Positions 9,102-19,590 of a stretch of DNA of 64,000 nucleotides are shown one piece after another. Below the pieces are notes generated by a model that worked only from the letters and a program-made list of their open reading frames with translations, had not been told where the DNA came from and did not search any database. Both the position numbers and the translations under genes were made by a program. Source of the stretch: G963923955 sp963923955 (GTDB lineage: Bacteria > Pseudomonadota > Gammaproteobacteria > Eutrophobiales > Eutrophobiaceae); NCBI GenBank assembly GCA_963923955.1, contig OZ000552.1, positions 2,294,001 to 2,358,000 on the forward strand, given 5' to 3'. The stretch's first letter is position 1; the number at the start of each line of letters is the position of its first letter.

Positions 9102-10000
9102 CAGAAATAGCCCTCCTGTTTTTTCTTCTCCATCGAGGCCGCTGTGTCATGATCGATGACACGCCCCTGGCGCTCCGAGGTCGTGGTCAGCAGCATCTCC
9201 TGGATGATCGCCGGCAGGCTGGCGGCTTCCGATTCAATCGCACCAGTCAAGGGATAACAGCCTAGAGTACGAAAGCGTACTAGCTTTTCCTGCACCTCTT
9301 CATTCTCCCTAAGCGGCATGCGCTCATCATCCACCATGATCAGCGTACCCTCTCGTTCCACCACCGGGCGCCGGGCGGCGAAATACAAAGGCACAATGGG
9401 AATATTCTGCAAGTAGATATATTGCCAGATGTCCAACTCGGTCCAGTTGGATAAGGGAAAGACGCGAATGGATTCACCTTTGGTCTTGCGCGCATTGTAC
9501 AGGTTCCAGAGCTCCGGCCGTTGATTCTTTGGATCCCAACGATGCCGGGCCGAGCGGAAGGAGAAGATGCGCTCCTTGGCGCGGGATTTTTCTTCATCAC
9601 GCCGTGCGCCGCCAAAGGCCGCATCAAAGGCATAATTATCCAGCGCCTGCCTGAGCGCCTGCGTCTTCATCACATCCGTATGCACCTCAGAGCCATGGGT
9701 AAAAGGGCCGATGCCGCGGTCCAGGCCATCCTGGTTGGTATAGACAATCAGCTCCAGACCCAGCCTAGCCGCGATCTCATCACGGAAGCGGATCATCTCG
9801 CGAAACTTCCAGGTGGTATCGATGTGCATGAGCGGAAAGGGCGGCGGGGAGGGATAGAAGGCTTTTATCGCCACGTGCAGCATGACCGCGCTATCCTTGC
9901 CGATAGAATAGAGCATCACCGGGTTTTCCGTCTCGGCGACGACCTCTCGCATAATATGGATGGCTTCTGCTTCCAGCTGTTGAAGATGGGTCAAGGTCAT
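9101..10000 (-). CDS. cysD: Sulfate adenylyltransferase subunit 2
   Basis: The 299-residue protein is of the PAPS reductase/ATP sulfurylase superfamily. It has the SIGKDS loop near residue 33 (YSIGKDSAVMLHVA), then GGARRDEEKSRAKERIFSFR and the PLSNWTELDIWQYI segment characteristic of CysD. It forms a heterodimer with the CysN half of the next gene and catalyses ATP plus sulfate to APS. The two genes overlap by one base. The region upstream (10001-10122) presumably holds the promoter. CysB, encoded at 22.0-23.0 kb, is the usual activator of this pathway in Gammaproteobacteria. Confidence 0.97.
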   Translation of the reverse strand: MTLTHLQQLEAEAIHIMREVVAETENPVMLYSIGKDSAVMLHVAIKAFYPSPPPFPLMHIDTTWKFREMIRFRDEIAARLGLELIVYTNQDGLDRGIGPFTHGSEVHTDVMKTQALRQALDNYAFDAAFGGARRDEEKSRAKERIFSFRSARHRWDPKNQRPELWNLYNARKTKGESIRVFPLSNWTELDIWQYIYLQNIPIVPLYFAARRPVVEREGTLIMVDDERMPLRENEEVQEKLVRFRTLGCYPLTGAIESEAASLPAIIQEMLLTTTSERQGRVIDHDTAASMEKKKQEGYF

Positions 10001-10122
10001 AACTTGCCAGGGCTGTGTTGGGGCTATGTCGGGCTATGTCCGGGTTTTGTTCTTAAAGGCGGCGCATTCTACGGCAGCGGCGCTTTACGATCGGCGGCTG
10101 GAAGGGCCTAAAAGCCTTGCCT

Positions 10123-12060
<1,938 letters not shown>

Positions 12061-12102
12061 TAGTCAACCTCAAATTACAATATTTACTATTGGCCAGATA
12101 CT

Positions 12103-12200
12103 TCAGTACAAGACAACCGAACGAATACTCTCGCCGGCATGCATCAGTTCAAAGGCTTGGTTAATCTCACCTAAAGCCATGGTGTGGGTGATCAACTCAA
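12103..12200 (-). pseudogene. C-terminal relic of class III alcohol dehydrogenase
   Basis: Reading the minus strand, about 32 codons end at a TGA (12105-12103). They spell the conserved tail of S-(hydroxymethyl)glutathione/class III alcohol dehydrogenases: LITHTM, then EINQAFELMHAGESIRS and VVLY. Similarity stops abruptly near 12200; the following sequence on the same strand is unrelated, so roughly 90 percent of the gene is gone. The junction coincides with a small inverted-repeat segment. Confidence 0.8.
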
Positions 12201-12201
12201 T

Positions 12202-12260
12202 TAGTATTGCTCTTCCTTTCCTTATGCCAAGCAAGCTATTAGAAAATAGCGGCAATACTA
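12202..12260. repeat. Small inverted-repeat segment at the relic breakpoint
   Basis: Perfect 9-bp terminal arms (TAGTATTGC at 12202-12210, GCAATACTA at 12252-12260) enclose 41 bp. It begins exactly where similarity to alcohol dehydrogenase ends. It could be a tiny mobile relic, or a terminator-like stem. Confidence 0.4.
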
Positions 12261-12341
12261 CATAGTTGCTGTATAAATGATAAGGTGGATTTTATAAAGT
12301 AGGCACCACATTTTTTTACCCATTTATAAGGAAGCATAAGC

Positions 12342-12728
12342 ATGTCCCGTGAAATCATCGCCACCGCCGCCGCCCCGGCTGCAATCGGCACCTATTCTCA
12401 AGCAGTGAAGGTCGATAATACCGTCTATGTGTCCGGCCAGATCCCGCTGCTGCCGCAGACGATGGAGTTGGTCGGCGCTGATGTGCGCGCGCAGATCATC
12501 CAGGTCTTTGAAAACCTGCAGGCCGTCGTCAGCGCGGCCGGGGGTAGTCTTGCCCATATCGTCAAGCTCAATATTTTTCTCACCGACTTGCAGCATTTCG
12601 CCTTAGTGAATGAAATCATGGCCGAGTACTTCCAGGCGCCCTATCCCGCTCGGGCGGCGGTGGGTGTTGCCCAGCTGCCGAAGGGCGCGCAAGTAGAGAT
12701 GGATGCCGTCATGGTACTGGATCGCTAG
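12342..12728 (+). CDS. ridA: RidA family 2-iminobutanoate/2-iminopropanoate deaminase
   Basis: The 128-residue protein matches the trimeric YjgF/YER057c/UK114 family. It has APAAIGTYSQAVKV, VYVSGQIPL, the helix QVFENLQAVVSAAG, and the C-terminal signature YPARAAVGVAQLPKGAQVEMD with the arginine that binds imine carboxylates. It hydrolyses reactive enamines/imines released by PLP enzymes. An AAGGAAG ribosome site lies upstream of ATG 12342. The end overlaps or abuts recG, an arrangement consistent with co-transcription. Confidence 0.96.
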   Translation: MSREIIATAAAPAAIGTYSQAVKVDNTVYVSGQIPLLPQTMELVGADVRAQIIQVFENLQAVVSAAGGSLAHIVKLNIFLTDLQHFALVNEIMAEYFQAPYPARAAVGVAQLPKGAQVEMDAVMVLDR

Positions 12729-14841
12729 AACCGGCCGCATCTCCGTGGGAGAGACACCGGCCGCAAAATTATCCACGCCGGTCGATAGCTTAGCCGGTGT
12801 CGGAGCAAAGATGCGCGAGAAGCTGGCGCGCTTAGGGGTTTATTCCATCCAGGATCTCTTGTTCCACCTGCCCCGCTGTTATATGGATCGCACCCGCTTA
12901 AGTGCAATTGGAAGCCTGAGCGCCGGCCAAGAGGCCTTGATCCAGGGCAAGATCGAGTTGAGCCAGGTGAAGTTCAGCGGGCGGCGCAGCCTGCTGTGTC
13001 GCCTCAGTGACGGCACCGGCGCGCTGATTTTGCGCTTTTTTCATTTTACCCGCGCACAACAACGGCAGCTGGTCCCGGGTACGCTGCTGCGCTGTTGGGG
13101 GCAGGTGCGACGCGGCACCCAGACCCTGGAAATGGCGCATCCTGAATACCAAGGCCTGCGTGACCCGAATGAAAAACTCGAAGACAGCCTGACCCCGGTC
13201 TATCCGGCGACGGAAGGTTTGGGCCAGGCAAGACTACGGCGCCTGACCGCACAGGCGCTTGCTATCCTGGCACAGGATAACCAGCACCTGGATGAGTTGT
13301 TGCCTGCTGCCTTGCTGAGTAGGTTTGCGCTGCCCAATCTGGGCGCTGCCTTGGCCTATGTCCATCGGCCGCCGCCGGAGGCAGAGGTTGATATGCTCAA
13401 GGGCGGCACCCACCCAAGCCAGCAACGCCTCGCCTTTGAAGAGCTGTTGGCACAGCGTGTAAGTCTGCGTACATTGCGTCGGCAGGTGCAGTCTTTTCGC
13501 GCGCCATCCTTGGAAAACCATGATCCCGGACTGTTGGATAACTTTCTGGGCAATCTTTCCTTTAGGCTAACAGCGGCACAACAACGCGTCTTGGCGGACA
13601 TAGGGGCGGATATGAAGTCCACGCAGCCGATGTTACGCCTGATACAGGGCGATGTCGGCTCGGGCAAGACCATCGTGGCGGCCATCGCCGCCGTGCAGGC
13701 CCTCGCCGCCGGCTTTCAGGTTGCATTGATGGCGCCCACTGAATTGCTTGCCCAGCAACACCTCGCCACTATGCAGCAATGGCTGGCTAAGTTGGACATT
13801 GAAGTAGTGCTGCTCTCCGGCAGACAGAGGCGCACTGAGCAGGCTCAAGTTTTGGAGCGGATCGCGACGAATAGCAGCGTGCTGGTCGTCGGCACCCATG
13901 CGCTGTTTCAGGAGCAGGTCAGCTTTGCCAAGCTGGGGCTGATTATTATTGATGAGCAGCATCGCTTTGGTGTTCATCAACGACTGGCCTTGATGGATAA
14001 GGGCGCGCGGCGCTCCCTGTATCCGCACCAGCTGGTCATGAGCGCCACCCCGATCCCGCGCACCCTGGCGATGACCCTCTTTGCTGATCTGGATATTTCC
14101 ATCATTGACGAGCTGCCGCCCGGTCGCCAGACGATACAGACCGTCGTGCTCGCCAATAACCGGCGGGAGGAGCTTATCAAGCGCATCGCCCGACTCTGCG
14201 CAGCGGGCCGACAGGTGTATTGGGTGTGCCAACTGATCGAAGAATCCGAGCTCATTCAATCCCAGGCGGCGCTTGAATCAAGCGCCTATCTCGGCGCCTG
14301 CCTGCCCGGATTCAAGGTCGGCCTGATCCACGGCCGGATGAAGAGCGCCGAGAAGGAGCGGGTCATGGGTGAATTTGCGGCCGGTGATATGCAGGTCCTG
14401 GTGGCGACAACGGTGATCGAGGTCGGCGTTGATGTGCCCAACGCCAGCCTGATGGTGATCGAAAATGCCGAGCGCCTGGGGCTGTCACAATTACACCAGC
14501 TGCGCGGACGGGTCGGCCGCGGCGCACAAAAGAGCGATTGTGTCTTGCTGTATCAAGCGCCCCTGTCTGCGTCGGCGCGGGCGCGGCTTGAGACCATGCG
14601 CGAGACAACGGACGGCTTTGCCATCGCCGAGAGGGACCTGGCGCTACGCGGCCCCGGCGATATGCTGGGCAGCAGACAGACCGGACTGCCGGAGCTGCGC
14701 ATTGCCGATCTGCTGCGCGATGCCGGACTGACTCAGAAGGTGCAGCAAGCCGCCGATATGCTGCTGGCAGACTATCCCGAGCGGGTGGAGCCCTTGATCA
14801 GGCGCTGGCTGACGGACAGGCTGGATTTCGCTAATGTATAG
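12703..14841 (+). CDS. recG: ATP-dependent DNA helicase RecG
   Basis: The protein is up to 712 residues. It has the N-terminal wedge region (GVGAKMREKLARLGV, LFHLPRCYMDRT), Walker A GDVGSGKT near 315, the DEQH box near 416, the SATPIPRTLA motif, and the C-terminal LHQLRGRVGRG and RGPGDMLGSRQTG signatures. RecG remodels stalled forks and branched DNA. ATG 12703 would overlap ridA by 26 nt; GTG 12745, just after the ridA stop, gives a length nearer the family norm but has no clear ribosome site. The true start is therefore uncertain, while identity is not. Confidence 0.95.
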   Translation: MPSWYWIARTGRISVGETPAAKLSTPVDSLAGVGAKMREKLARLGVYSIQDLLFHLPRCYMDRTRLSAIGSLSAGQEALIQGKIELSQVKFSGRRSLLCRLSDGTGALILRFFHFTRAQQRQLVPGTLLRCWGQVRRGTQTLEMAHPEYQGLRDPNEKLEDSLTPVYPATEGLGQARLRRLTAQALAILAQDNQHLDELLPAALLSRFALPNLGAALAYVHRPPPEAEVDMLKGGTHPSQQRLAFEELLAQRVSLRTLRRQVQSFRAPSLENHDPGLLDNFLGNLSFRLTAAQQRVLADIGADMKSTQPMLRLIQGDVGSGKTIVAAIAAVQALAAGFQVALMAPTELLAQQHLATMQQWLAKLDIEVVLLSGRQRRTEQAQVLERIATNSSVLVVGTHALFQEQVSFAKLGLIIIDEQHRFGVHQRLALMDKGARRSLYPHQLVMSATPIPRTLAMTLFADLDISIIDELPPGRQTIQTVVLANNRREELIKRIARLCAAGRQVYWVCQLIEESELIQSQAALESSAYLGACLPGFKVGLIHGRMKSAEKERVMGEFAAGDMQVLVATTVIEVGVDVPNASLMVIENAERLGLSQLHQLRGRVGRGAQKSDCVLLYQAPLSASARARLETMRETTDGFAIAERDLALRGPGDMLGSRQTGLPELRIADLLRDAGLTQKVQQAADMLLADYPERVEPLIRRWLTDRLDFANV

Positions 14842-14881
14842 GGAAAAGCGCTTAAAGACTTCTCTCTAAGGCTAGATTGCT

Positions 14882-15826
14882 ATGAACACGACAGGCCGGA
14901 AGATTATCGCCAGAATCGAACAGTACCGGCAGTCCGGTCTAAGCTGCCTGCAAGCCAACTGGCCCGGCATAAGACAGCGTCTGGCTTACTACGCCCTGTT
15001 GATCCGCTTCGACAAGCCGATTGGTACGCTGCTGTTGTTGTGGCCTACCCTGTGGGCCTTGTGGATAGCGGCAGAAGGCAGACCGTCTTTATACTTGGTG
15101 ATGGTATTTGTCTTGGGCACCTTCCTGACTCGCTCGGCAGGCTGTGCGCTCAATGATCTTGCCGATCGTGATTATGACCTGCATGTTGAGCGTACCCGCA
15201 ACAGGCCGCTTGCCAGGGGGCTGATCACAAACAAAGAGGCACTGCTGGTCTGCGCCGTGCTGCTATTTCTAGCCTTCATCCTGGTGCTGACGACCAACCG
15301 CCTGACCATACTCCTGTCCTTTGTCGCCGTTGTGCTGGCGGGCGGCTATCCGTTTATGAAGCGCTATACCTATGTGCCGCAGTTCTTTCTGGGGCTGGCG
15401 TTCAGCTGGGGGATCCCCATGGCATTTGCAGCACAGACTAATGCCGTGCCCCGGATCGCCTGGCTCCTCTATATCGCAAACATACTCTGGGCGATGATCT
15501 ACGACACCATCTACGCAATGGTGGATCGGGAAGATGATATCCGCATCGGCCTGAAATCCACCGCCATTCTTTTTGACGATGCCGACCGCACTATTATCGG
15601 CATCATGCAGGCGTTGATGCTGCTGGTGCTGCTCATCATCGGCAGACAACTGGAATTGGGCTGGCTCTATTTCAGCGGCCTGGCGCTGGCGAGCAGCCTG
15701 ATGCTCTATCACCAATACCTGATAAGAGAGCGCTTGCCTGAACTATGCTTTGCGGCCTTTATCCATAATAACTGGCTCGGCGCGGTCATCTTCGTAGGCA
15801 TAGTAAGCAGCTATCTCCGGCAATGA
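14882..15826 (+). CDS. ubiA: 4-hydroxybenzoate polyprenyltransferase
   Basis: This 314-residue multi-spanning membrane protein of the UbiA superfamily carries both aspartate motifs that bind the prenyl diphosphate through magnesium: NDLADRDYD near residue 92 and the second motif MVDREDDI near 213. It attaches a polyprenyl tail to 4-hydroxybenzoate in ubiquinone synthesis at the inner membrane. The N-terminus is about 25 residues longer than typical UbiA before the first helix (LIRFDKPIGTLLLLWPTLWAL). It lies 40 bp after recG on the same strand. Confidence 0.95.
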   Translation: MNTTGRKIIARIEQYRQSGLSCLQANWPGIRQRLAYYALLIRFDKPIGTLLLLWPTLWALWIAAEGRPSLYLVMVFVLGTFLTRSAGCALNDLADRDYDLHVERTRNRPLARGLITNKEALLVCAVLLFLAFILVLTTNRLTILLSFVAVVLAGGYPFMKRYTYVPQFFLGLAFSWGIPMAFAAQTNAVPRIAWLLYIANILWAMIYDTIYAMVDREDDIRIGLKSTAILFDDADRTIIGIMQALMLLVLLIIGRQLELGWLYFSGLALASSLMLYHQYLIRERLPELCFAAFIHNNWLGAVIFVGIVSSYLRQ

Positions 15827-15861
15827 AAAACAGGTTCCTGTACGCAAATTCATTCTGTATC

Positions 15862-16662
15862 TTATGGATTGGCCAGTGACATAGCAATTTCACTGCAATC
15901 AACCGGGGCCGGCCTATAGCGCGCCGGCCGTCCCTTCAATAGCTCTTCCAGAGCCTGCCCGGCCTGAAGCTGTACATCCACCCAATAGACTCGCCGCACA
16001 TTGTCATAGGGCACAACAACGGGACGGTAGCCCTTCTGCTGTAACTCGCCCAGCCGCTTATTGATCGCCGCCTGGCTGGAAAACAGCCCTAATGAAATAG
16101 CATTGCGCAAAGAGCCATGGCCGATCAGCCGATAATCACTGATCCCCTTTCCCTTGAGCTCATCCAACATCGCCAGGGCCGTCTGTCTGGACTGTTGCGG
16201 GGCAAGGTAGATCCAGAATAGCCGGCGTGCCTGCCTTTGCTGAGGCCGGATGCCAGCCCGGGCCTTGCGTGCGCTGAACCAGTCCGACAGGGTCATTGCC
16301 TGTAGTGCCTCAGGGATGGGGCCGAAACGGAAACAGGCGGCCGTGCCTACACCTTCCGCCGCGGATACGAGCGCCACATCCAGAGGACGGGGGACAGAGG
16401 ACAGAAGACGCTTGACGGCTTCATCATTATCCACCAAGAGCTCGGCCGCTAATGCCTCGCCGCCCTGCTCATCGTTTATTTCCGCCGTCTCGCGCAGCGC
16501 CGGCAATGCCGACCGCTCGGTTAATAGCTCCAGCTGCTTCGCCGCCGCCGGGATCTGTAATGCCCGCACGCCCTGCACAGCCATGCTGGTCTCCCTGAGC
16601 AACTCCCAGCCGAGATAGACAACATTCATCAGCAGCAGCATGATTAACACAGGCCATTTCAT
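15862..16662 (-). CDS. Membrane-anchored SPOR-domain protein
   Basis: The 266-residue protein has one N-terminal membrane anchor (residues 4-18) and a periplasmic region. The C-terminal SPOR-like fold (about 140-215) shows FWIYLAPQQSR, IGHGSLRNAISLGLFSSQAAINKRL and the aromatic YWVDVQL. SPOR domains bind denuded septal peptidoglycan. Its start overlaps the coaX stop by one base, giving the order birA-coaX-SPOR. A 28-bp stretch of the CAGARGA heptamer, also found in the rRNA operon, is embedded in the linker (16381-16408) and is translated as part of RLLSSVPRPLD. The specific function is unknown. Confidence 0.85.
   Translation of the reverse strand: MKWPVLIMLLLMNVVYLGWELLRETSMAVQGVRALQIPAAAKQLELLTERSALPALRETAEINDEQGGEALAAELLVDNDEAVKRLLSSVPRPLDVALVSAAEGVGTAACFRFGPIPEALQAMTLSDWFSARKARAGIRPQQRQARRLFWIYLAPQQSRQTALAMLDELKGKGISDYRLIGHGSLRNAISLGLFSSQAAINKRLGELQQKGYRPVVVPYDNVRRVYWVDVQLQAGQALEELLKGRPARYRPAPVDCSEIAMSLANP
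16381..16410. repeat. Heptamer (CAGARGA)n array inside the SPOR gene
   Basis: Four consecutive units on the plus strand: CAGAGGA, CGGGGGA, CAGAGGA, CAGAAGA, then CG. The same degenerate heptamer builds the arms of the insertions in the rRNA operon. Only one arm is visible here; no opposed array is seen nearby. Confidence 0.6.
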
Positions 16663-17408
16663 TATGCTGTATCCACCAGTCGGCTTAGGCCCTTCAAGAC
16701 CAGATCGGGATCGTAGCGATAATCATTCTCCAGCAACCCTGACAATGCCGCAGCACCCCCCCCCGTCAGCACGCAGCAGAGTTGCTCGCCGTACTCTCGC
16801 TTCATGGCGGCGGTCATGCTGTCTATGAATGCTGTCGCCGCCAGGCCGGCGCCATTGGCAATGCACTCCGCCGTTGAGAGGCCCAAGGCCCTTGCGTAGT
16901 GCTCGCTGGCAGCGGCGGAGATGGCGGCTGTTTTATCTATCAGGCTATGCTGCATCAGATGCGGCCCGGGGATGATCAGCCCGCCCTGATATTCCCCCTT
17001 GTGATTGATCACATCAAAGGTAAGCGCCGTGCCACAATCCACGATGCAGGCGGCGCGGCGGTGCTCCGACCAGACCGCCAGCGTTGCCAGCCATCGATCC
17101 ACCCCCAACTCGGAAATATCCTTATAGCCGTTGATGACACCACAGCGCTGCTGTTCCACCTGCACAAACTCAGGTTTAATCGACCATGCGCGCGCCAGCG
17201 CCTCGGTGAGCAGGGCCGCAATGTCCGGCCCGGCAACATTCGCCACCAGCACTGCTTCAGGCGGTACGCTGATTTCCTGGAAGTCGCTGCTGAGCTGCCC
17301 GGGCAAGGTGTCCCGTTCATAGCTGCGTACCCTCAGCTTGGCAAGCTGCGCATGCTCATAACAGGCCCACTTGATACGGCTGTTGCCGACATCGATCAAC
17401 AGCTTCAT
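16662..17408 (-). CDS. coaX: Type III pantothenate kinase
   Basis: The 248-residue protein is of the ASKHA fold. It starts MKLLIDVGNSRIKWA (phosphate-1 loop) and has the family motifs GVDRW, DCGTALTFDVI and GGLIIPGPHLM, with the TGGGA loop near the end. It phosphorylates pantothenate in the first step of coenzyme A synthesis and is usually resistant to CoA feedback. The ATG overlaps the birA stop in an ATGA, and the coaX stop overlaps the SPOR-gene start, so the three genes are translationally linked. Confidence 0.96.
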   Translation of the reverse strand: MKLLIDVGNSRIKWACYEHAQLAKLRVRSYERDTLPGQLSSDFQEISVPPEAVLVANVAGPDIAALLTEALARAWSIKPEFVQVEQQRCGVINGYKDISELGVDRWLATLAVWSEHRRAACIVDCGTALTFDVINHKGEYQGGLIIPGPHLMQHSLIDKTAAISAAASEHYARALGLSTAECIANGAGLAATAFIDSMTAAMKREYGEQLCCVLTGGGAAALSGLLENDYRYDPDLVLKGLSRLVDTA

Positions 17409-18397
17409 GGAAGCGCCCTTATGCTAAGTTCACCGCTGGTGAATGTCTTTATTTCTCCATCGATCCGCATCTTTAACAGGCCATTGTCATCAATGCCCAA
17501 TACCTCTCCCTCGCTTTGGGTCTGCGCCAGCTGCAACTGCGCCCATTGGCCTGAGAGACTGTCGCTGTTTCTCCATTCTTCAATAAAGGGGGCAAAGCCC
17601 TCCTGTGCATACCGGCCGAAGACGTCGGCCAGGTCCGCAATGATGCTGCGCGCCAGGGCGTTGCGTGAGGGGAGTTGCATGTTATTTTGTGCGGTATTTT
17701 GGGCGATGTCGGTTACGGCCTGATCAATTTTCTCTGTGAGCCTTTTCGGCAGCTTTATGTTTAAGCCCAAACCCAGCACCACATCGCAGGTTCCTGCGGC
17801 TTCGATTCTTGACTCCAGCAGGATCCCGCCCAGCTTACGGCCATCACAGATAATGTCATTCGGCCACTTAAGGCCGAGCTTCCCGATCCCGAACTTGTTC
17901 AGAGCACGCAACACAGCCACGCCGCTCGCCAGTGACAGGGCCATCAATGAGGCGGGCGCGGTGTCAAAGTGCCAGCCGATAGACAGGCACAGGCCGCTTG
18001 CAACAGGCGATAGCCACTGCCGCCCCCGCCGCCCCCTGCCGGCGGCCTGAAACTCGGCCAGCACGACATGCCCATGTACGCTCTCTGTAGGTAATCTATC
18101 CAGCAAATATTTATTGGTTGACTCTGTCGCAAACAGAACCCTCACCTTTTCAATATGGGGATTGGTATCGATGAGCGCATCCAGAAGCTGCGGATCAAAT
18201 AATTCAATCGGGCTAGGCAGAGAATAGCCCTTGCCGGGCACGGAATGAATGTCGAGCTCGAATGAGCGCAGCGCCTGAATGTGTTTCCAGACCGCCGTGC
18301 GGCTTATGCCCAGTGCTTGTGCCAATGACTGCCCGGAATGAAGCCGACCATCGGACAAGCGGGATAACAAGGCCCTCTTTCTATCTACATCCGCCAT
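17405..18397 (-). CDS. birA: Biotin operon repressor / biotin-[acetyl-CoA carboxylase] ligase
   Basis: From ATG 18397 the protein has 330 residues. It has an N-terminal winged helix (LAQALGISRTAVWKHIQAL) that would bind the bio operator. The central ligase domain has STN, GRGRRGRQW (biotinyl-AMP loop), KWPNDI and the GILLE strand. A C-terminal SH3-like domain follows (GEVLGIDDNGLL). It makes biotinyl-5'-AMP and biotinylates AccB. A TTG at 18406 would add three residues; ATG is preferred. The stop overlaps the start of coaX in an ATGA. Confidence 0.95.
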   Translation of the reverse strand: MADVDRKRALLSRLSDGRLHSGQSLAQALGISRTAVWKHIQALRSFELDIHSVPGKGYSLPSPIELFDPQLLDALIDTNPHIEKVRVLFATESTNKYLLDRLPTESVHGHVVLAEFQAAGRGRRGRQWLSPVASGLCLSIGWHFDTAPASLMALSLASGVAVLRALNKFGIGKLGLKWPNDIICDGRKLGGILLESRIEAAGTCDVVLGLGLNIKLPKRLTEKIDQAVTDIAQNTAQNNMQLPSRNALARSIIADLADVFGRYAQEGFAPFIEEWRNSDSLSGQWAQLQLAQTQSEGEVLGIDDNGLLKMRIDGEIKTFTSGELSIRALP

Positions 18398-18451
18398 GAA
18401 TATCAATCTGCCTATAAGAAACGATACTGTTTTTAGTGTTCCTTAAATGGG

Positions 18452-19447
18452 CTATTTTCTTTTCTCTTTCTTGCCCTCACCGCTTAGATCAAAAAAGTCC
18501 TCATCAGCTAAAACATCGCCCTCGCCCTCATCAACGGACTCGAAGACCCCAGGCATCAAGGTTTCATCCCGGGCAGCGCCGTTTTCAAGATCATCCACCA
18601 TCGCTTCTCCCGGCATCAGGGTGTCCTCTACAGCATCTGCTGTTGGTGTTTCTGCCTTTGCGCCCGGCACCTCATCCGCCGCCAGATCAAGGTCAAGATC
18701 CAGCTCCGCCGCCGCCTGTGATAACTCCTCACGGACTTCCTGCAGCAACGCTTCGACCTCTACACCGGCCGTTTGTTTTGCTGAAACAGGAGCAGCCGAC
18801 ACCACGGCCGCCCCCGCCCCGCTGCTCTGCGGCATGATAAATTCAAACTCGTATTTGTGTAGCCGTAGCTTGTCGCCGTGTTTGAGCCGCCGCTCAGCGG
18901 TGATGCGCCTATCATTAACAAAGGTGCCGTTTATGCTTCCCTGATCTGAAATCCAATAGCCGCCGCCCTTATAATCTATCCGCGCATGCCGTCGCCCTAT
19001 GGTTGATTCCGGGATGACGATGAAATGTAGATGCTGCGAATCCTGCCCCGCTACTCGCCCAAGCATGTTTGGCTTGACATCCAGCCTGTAACTGGCCGCG
19101 CCGGTATGGCCGTGATAATCATTTAGGTAGGCCTCGGCTGCCCGGCCTCCGGCGGCCCTGGACTCCCGGTTTCGATATACCAACAAGACAATAATGGCCG
19201 TAAAAGCCAAGAGCAAAATAAGTGCCGATGTGATGATTATGAACGAGCGTGTACGCCCTTGTATGAGCCTGTCATTGCCTGGGTGCGGGGCGGCGGCATT
19301 CTCCGATAAACCCTCCGCCAGTGCTTCCATAGAAGCCTCCATAACGGACTGATGAGACTCACCTCCCACCGACTCGCCCAGGCCATAGGCGGGCAGGAAA
19401 ATGATCAGACAAAGCAGAGGTGTCCAGTATGGTAATCTTAAAGACAT
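18452..19447 (-). CDS. Membrane FHA-domain protein
   Basis: From ATG 19447 the protein has about 331 residues. The order is: hydrophobic signal-like N-terminus (PLLCLIIFLPAYGLG), short periplasmic stretch, transmembrane helix (FIIITSALILLLAFTAIIV), and a cytoplasmic FHA domain. The FHA core is STIGRRHARIDY, GYWISDQGSINGTFVND and LKHGDKLRL; the GR, S-R-H-like and N-G-T residues that contact phosphothreonine are present in the usual places. The C-terminal 100 residues are acidic and include a repeated DETLMPG / EDTLMPG / TLMPG phrase. Starts at 19477 or 19513 are possible, but 19477 lies on a -10-like TATAAT. Confidence 0.82.
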   Translation of the reverse strand: MSLRLPYWTPLLCLIIFLPAYGLGESVGGESHQSVMEASMEALAEGLSENAAAPHPGNDRLIQGRTRSFIIITSALILLLAFTAIIVLLVYRNRESRAAGGRAAEAYLNDYHGHTGAASYRLDVKPNMLGRVAGQDSQHLHFIVIPESTIGRRHARIDYKGGGYWISDQGSINGTFVNDRRITAERRLKHGDKLRLHKYEFEFIMPQSSGAGAAVVSAAPVSAKQTAGVEVEALLQEVREELSQAAAELDLDLDLAADEVPGAKAETPTADAVEDTLMPGEAMVDDLENGAARDETLMPGVFESVDEGEGDVLADEDFFDLSGEGKKEKRK

Positions 19448-19590
19448 CGACCAGGCGCGAACTAACAAGGCGGCCATTATAAGACTTTCACACACAAAGC
19501 CGCATGTTTCCACCGCCTGTCAGATAGGTAAAAGATAAAACATCTTATAGTCTAAGGCCTGTTCGCCGTGGCTGATAGCAATCCACTTAA

